A stretch of DNA of 13,735 bases from DATHBD01 sp035296325 (GTDB lineage: Bacteria > Actinomycetota > Actinomycetes > Mycobacteriales > Micromonosporaceae). The position numbers and the translations under genes are program-made. The stretch spans positions 1 through 13,735 of the forward strand of contig DATHBD010000007.1 of NCBI GenBank assembly GCA_035296325.1, in the 5' to 3' direction. Numbering within the stretch: the first letter of the stretch is position 1; each line of letters begins with the position of its first letter. Positions 11,382 to 13,735 of the stretch are shown here, in pieces. The notes under the pieces were generated by a model, which was given only the letters and a program-made list of their open reading frames with translations, was not told the origin of the DNA and made no database searches.

Positions 11382-13735
11382 GCGACATCATGAAGCGGCT
11401 GGCCAAGCTGCCACAGGACAAGCGCAACGAGTTCCTGGCGCTGCTGCTTGACGATGACGACGACGATGCGGCGGCGGGCGCGGGCGGGCCCACCCGGCGC
11501 GACCGCACCGACCGCACGCCGCTGTCGTTCGCGCAGGAGACGCTGTGGTTCCTCGACCGGCTGGCACCCGGCCTGCCGGCGTACAACGTGCCGCTGTGTT
11601 TCCGGCTGTCCGGCCCGTTGGATGTCCCCGCTCTGCACCGTGCCCTGGCCTCGCTGGTGGCACGGCACGAGGCCCTGCGTACCCAGCTGACGGAGGAGAG
11701 CGACGGACCGGTGCAGGTCGTGGCCGCTGAGGTGCCGGTGGAACTGCCGGTTCACGACGTGCCGGCGGCCGACGTGCCGGCCGAGGCGGTGCGGCGGGCC
11801 GGGCTGCCGTTCGACCTGGCGACCGCCCCGTTGTGGCGGGCCTGCCTGCTGCGCAGCGGTGAACAGGAGCACCACTTCCTGTTCACCGTGCACCACGCGG
11901 TCTTCGACGGTTGGTCACTCGGCGTGTTCGTCGATGACCTCGCCGCCCGATATGCCGCGGAGCGGGACGGCGCGCCGGACCAGCCCCTGCCGGAACTACC
12001 GGTGCAGTACGCCGACTACGCGCTCTGGCAACGGGAATGGCTCAGCGGCGAGCGGCTCGACCGGCTCAACGCGTACTGGCGCGATCGACTCGCCGGCGCC
12101 GCGACGCTGGAGTTTCCGACGGACCGGCCGCGCCCACGCGAGGTCACCTACACCGGCCGGGTACGTCACCGGCTGCTGACGGTCCCCGCGCAGCAGAAGC
12201 TCCGCGCGCTGGTGCGGTCCCTGGGCGCGACCCCCTACACGGCGTATGTCGCGGCGTTCGCGGCACTGCTGCGCCGCTACACCTCCCAGGACGACATCGT
12301 GATCGGCTCGCCCACCGCCAACCGGGAGCACGCCGAGGTGGAGCGGCTGATCGGCTTCTTCGTCAACATGCTCGTCCTGCGCCTCGACGCGGGCGGGGAC
12401 CCGACGCTGCGGGAACTGCTGGAGCGGTGTGCGCCGACCGTACGGGACGCCTTCGCGCACGGGGCGCTGCCCTTCGACAAGCTGGTGGAGGCCGTCCGCC
12501 CGGTCCGCGATCCGGCGCGCTCGCCGATCTTCCAGGTGGCGTTCACCTTCCAGAACGCGGGCGGGGACCTGACGCTCCCCGGGCTGACCGCGGAGCGTGT
12601 TCTGGTCGACCCCGGTACGTCGCGCTTCGACATGAGCTGGAACCTCAGCGAGGTCGACGACGGCCTCGACCTCAACGTGGAGTACAACACCGACCTGTTC
12701 GACGCCGAGACGATCGACGCCCTGATGGCTCACTACGGTGTGCTCGTCAACGCGCTGGCCACAGCGCCCGAGACGCCCCTCTCGGCGGTGCCGCTGCTTG
12801 ACGAGGACGAGCGCACGGCGCTGTTGACGCGCTGGAACGGCGCGGCCCGCGAGGTGCCCGCGACCACCATCCCGGAGCTGTTCGCCCGGCAGGTCACCGC
12901 CGCGCCGGAGCGCATCGCACTTGTGGTCGGCGCCGAGACGCTGACCTACGCCGACCTGGACCGCCGGGCCAACCAGCTGGCGAACCTGCTGGTTTCCCAG
13001 GGCGCCCGGCCGGGTGAGCTGGTGGCGCTGTGTCTACCGCGCGGCGCGGACCTGGTGGTGTCGGTGCTCGCGACACTCAAGGCAGGCGCCGGGTACCTTC
13101 CGCTCGATCCCGGCCACCCCGGGGCCCGCATCGCCGGCATCCTCGACGACGCCGGGCCGGTCGCCGTCCTCGCCACTGCCGCCACGGCGGATGCGCTGCC
13201 CGCCGGGCTGAGTTCGCTGGTGCGACTGGACGACGTCGCGGAGAAGTTGGCGGCGCAGAGCCAGGCGACCCCGGACACCGGGGTCACGCCGGAGGATCTG
13301 GCCTACGTGCTCTACACCTCGGGCAGCACCGGCACCCCCAAGGGCGTGCTGATCGAACACCGCAACGTGGTCAACTTCATCACCTCGGTCCAGGAACTGT
13401 TCGACCTCACCCCCGCCGACCGGATCCTCGGCTTCGCCGCGCACACCTTCGACGTCTCCGTCTTCGAGACGTTCGCCGCCCTGCTCACCGGCGCCCGCCT
13501 CCACCTGGCCGAGGCCGACGAACGGCTCGACATCGAGCGCCTGCAAACGCTGCTGGAGCGCGGCGAGATCACCGTGACCGACCTCCCACCATCGGTCATG
13601 GCCCTCCTCGAACCCGAACGCCTCCCCGCCCTACGCATCGTCTTCGTCGGCGGCGAAGCCTTCGGCGGCGAACTCGTCAACCGCTGGAACCCCAACCGAC
13701 GATTCTTCAACGGCTACGGCCCCACCGAATGCACC
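11378..13735 (+). CDS. NRPS N-terminal part: condensation-adenylation; 3' truncated by window
   Basis: Open from ATG 11378 (ATGA overlap with the hydrolase) to the window end: 786 residues. An N-terminal helix (about 3-24) and a run of six Asp (25-30) precede a condensation domain with C1 (LSFAQETLWFLDRL, 49-62), the catalytic HHAVFDG (172-178; His173, Asp177), IGSPTANREH (309-318) and a late C motif near 362-368. An N-terminal C domain means the protein takes a donor from another protein. The adenylation domain shows A1 (LTYADLDRRANQLANLL, 522-538), A2 (LKAGAGYLPLDP), A3 (YTSGSTGTPKG, 646-656), A4 (FAAHTFDVSVFE) and is cut at A5 (NGYGPTECT). By hand alignment to GrsA the visible pocket residues are D692, V693, F696, D735, F756, G758 and G779. 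The acidic D735 could suit a basic substrate, low certainty. Codon style switches near 13580. Confidence 0.95.
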   Translation, partial: MSDIMKRLAKLPQDKRNEFLALLLDDDDDDAAAGAGGPTRRDRTDRTPLSFAQETLWFLDRLAPGLPAYNVPLCFRLSGPLDVPALHRALASLVARHEALRTQLTEESDGPVQVVAAEVPVELPVHDVPAADVPAEAVRRAGLPFDLATAPLWRACLLRSGEQEHHFLFTVHHAVFDGWSLGVFVDDLAARYAAERDGAPDQPLPELPVQYADYALWQREWLSGERLDRLNAYWRDRLAGAATLEFPTDRPRPREVTYTGRVRHRLLTVPAQQKLRALVRSLGATPYTAYVAAFAALLRRYTSQDDIVIGSPTANREHAEVERLIGFFVNMLVLRLDAGGDPTLRELLERCAPTVRDAFAHGALPFDKLVEAVRPVRDPARSPIFQVAFTFQNAGGDLTLPGLTAERVLVDPGTSRFDMSWNLSEVDDGLDLNVEYNTDLFDAETIDALMAHYGVLVNALATAPETPLSAVPLLDEDERTALLTRWNGAAREVPATTIPELFARQVTAAPERIALVVGAETLTYADLDRRANQLANLLVSQGARPGELVALCLPRGADLVVSVLATLKAGAGYLPLDPGHPGARIAGILDDAGPVAVLATAATADALPAGLSSLVRLDDVAEKLAAQSQATPDTGVTPEDLAYVLYTSGSTGTPKGVLIEHRNVVNFITSVQELFDLTPADRILGFAAHTFDVSVFETFAALLTGARLHLAEADERLDIERLQTLLERGEITVTDLPPSVMALLEPERLPALRIVFVGGEAFGGELVNRWNPNRRFFNGYGPTECT

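Noticed and set aside
13267..13285. 8-bp perfect inverted repeat with a 3-nt loop (GACCCCGG/CCGGGGTC)
   Set aside because: It lies in the middle of the adenylation domain coding sequence of a GC-rich gene and has no positional logic as a terminator or operator; most likely chance.
1..13735. tRNA, rRNA, CRISPR, insertion sequences, attachment sites
   Set aside because: No cloverleaf-like segments, regularly spaced repeats, transposase motifs or terminal inverted repeats were seen on either strand.

Overview
This window comes from a high-GC actinomycete (Streptomyces/Micromonospora-like; genus not determinable from sequence alone). Nearly every codon ends in G or C, GTG starts are common, and the genes are packed into a natural-product biosynthetic locus. 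It holds the 3' end of one non-ribosomal peptide synthetase (NRPS), a reverse-strand sulfotransferase, a tight forward operon of nine complete genes, and the 5' end of a second NRPS that is translationally coupled to that operon.

Layout. 1-1574: C-terminal end of an NRPS (A-domain tail, PCP, type I thioesterase). 1563-2303 (minus): sulfotransferase, overlapping the NRPS stop tail-to-tail, with a perfect 12-bp inverted repeat just past its stop. 2304-2473: the only real intergenic gap, carrying a 12-bp direct repeat with a 20-bp period; a GC-rich hairpin lies just after it at the first forward gene. 2474-11381: operon of a stand-alone beta-sandwich protein, a BtrH/C39-like protein, a DegT-family aminotransferase, a split transketolase (N and C subunits), and a full amino-group carrier protein set: LysW-like carrier, LysX-like ligase, ArgC/LysY-like reductase, ArgB/LysZ-like kinase and M20 LysK-like hydrolase. 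11378-13735: second NRPS, C-A, running off the window. Most junctions are ATGA or GTGA overlaps, so this looks like one transcript. No stretch over 300 bases lacks a gene. I saw no tRNA, rRNA, CRISPR array or insertion sequence.

How it works together (inference from known pathways). The LysX/W/Z/Y quartet should load an acidic amino acid, probably glutamate, onto the C-terminal Glu of LysW, phosphorylate it and reduce it to a carrier-bound semialdehyde. The split transketolase would add a two-carbon ketol unit and the aminotransferase would aminate the ketone. That gives a 2,6-diamino-5,7-dihydroxyheptanoic acid (DADH)-type C7 amino acid, as described for the vazabitide A / azinomycin / ficellomycin family. 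The sulfotransferase would activate a hydroxyl as a sulfate leaving group, and a dedicated enzyme would close an aziridine or azabicycle. The coupled pair at 2474-4170 is the best local candidate for that step. LysK would release the amino acid for the NRPSs. The window therefore probably encodes an aziridine/azabicycle-containing peptide pathway related to azinomycin and vazabitide, whose exact product cannot be read here.

A second layer of interest is mosaic codon usage inside both NRPS genes. The A-PCP part of the first and the extreme 3' end of the visible A domain of the second share a CTC/GAA-rich style. The rest of the locus is CTG/GAG-rich. This suggests module or subdomain exchange.
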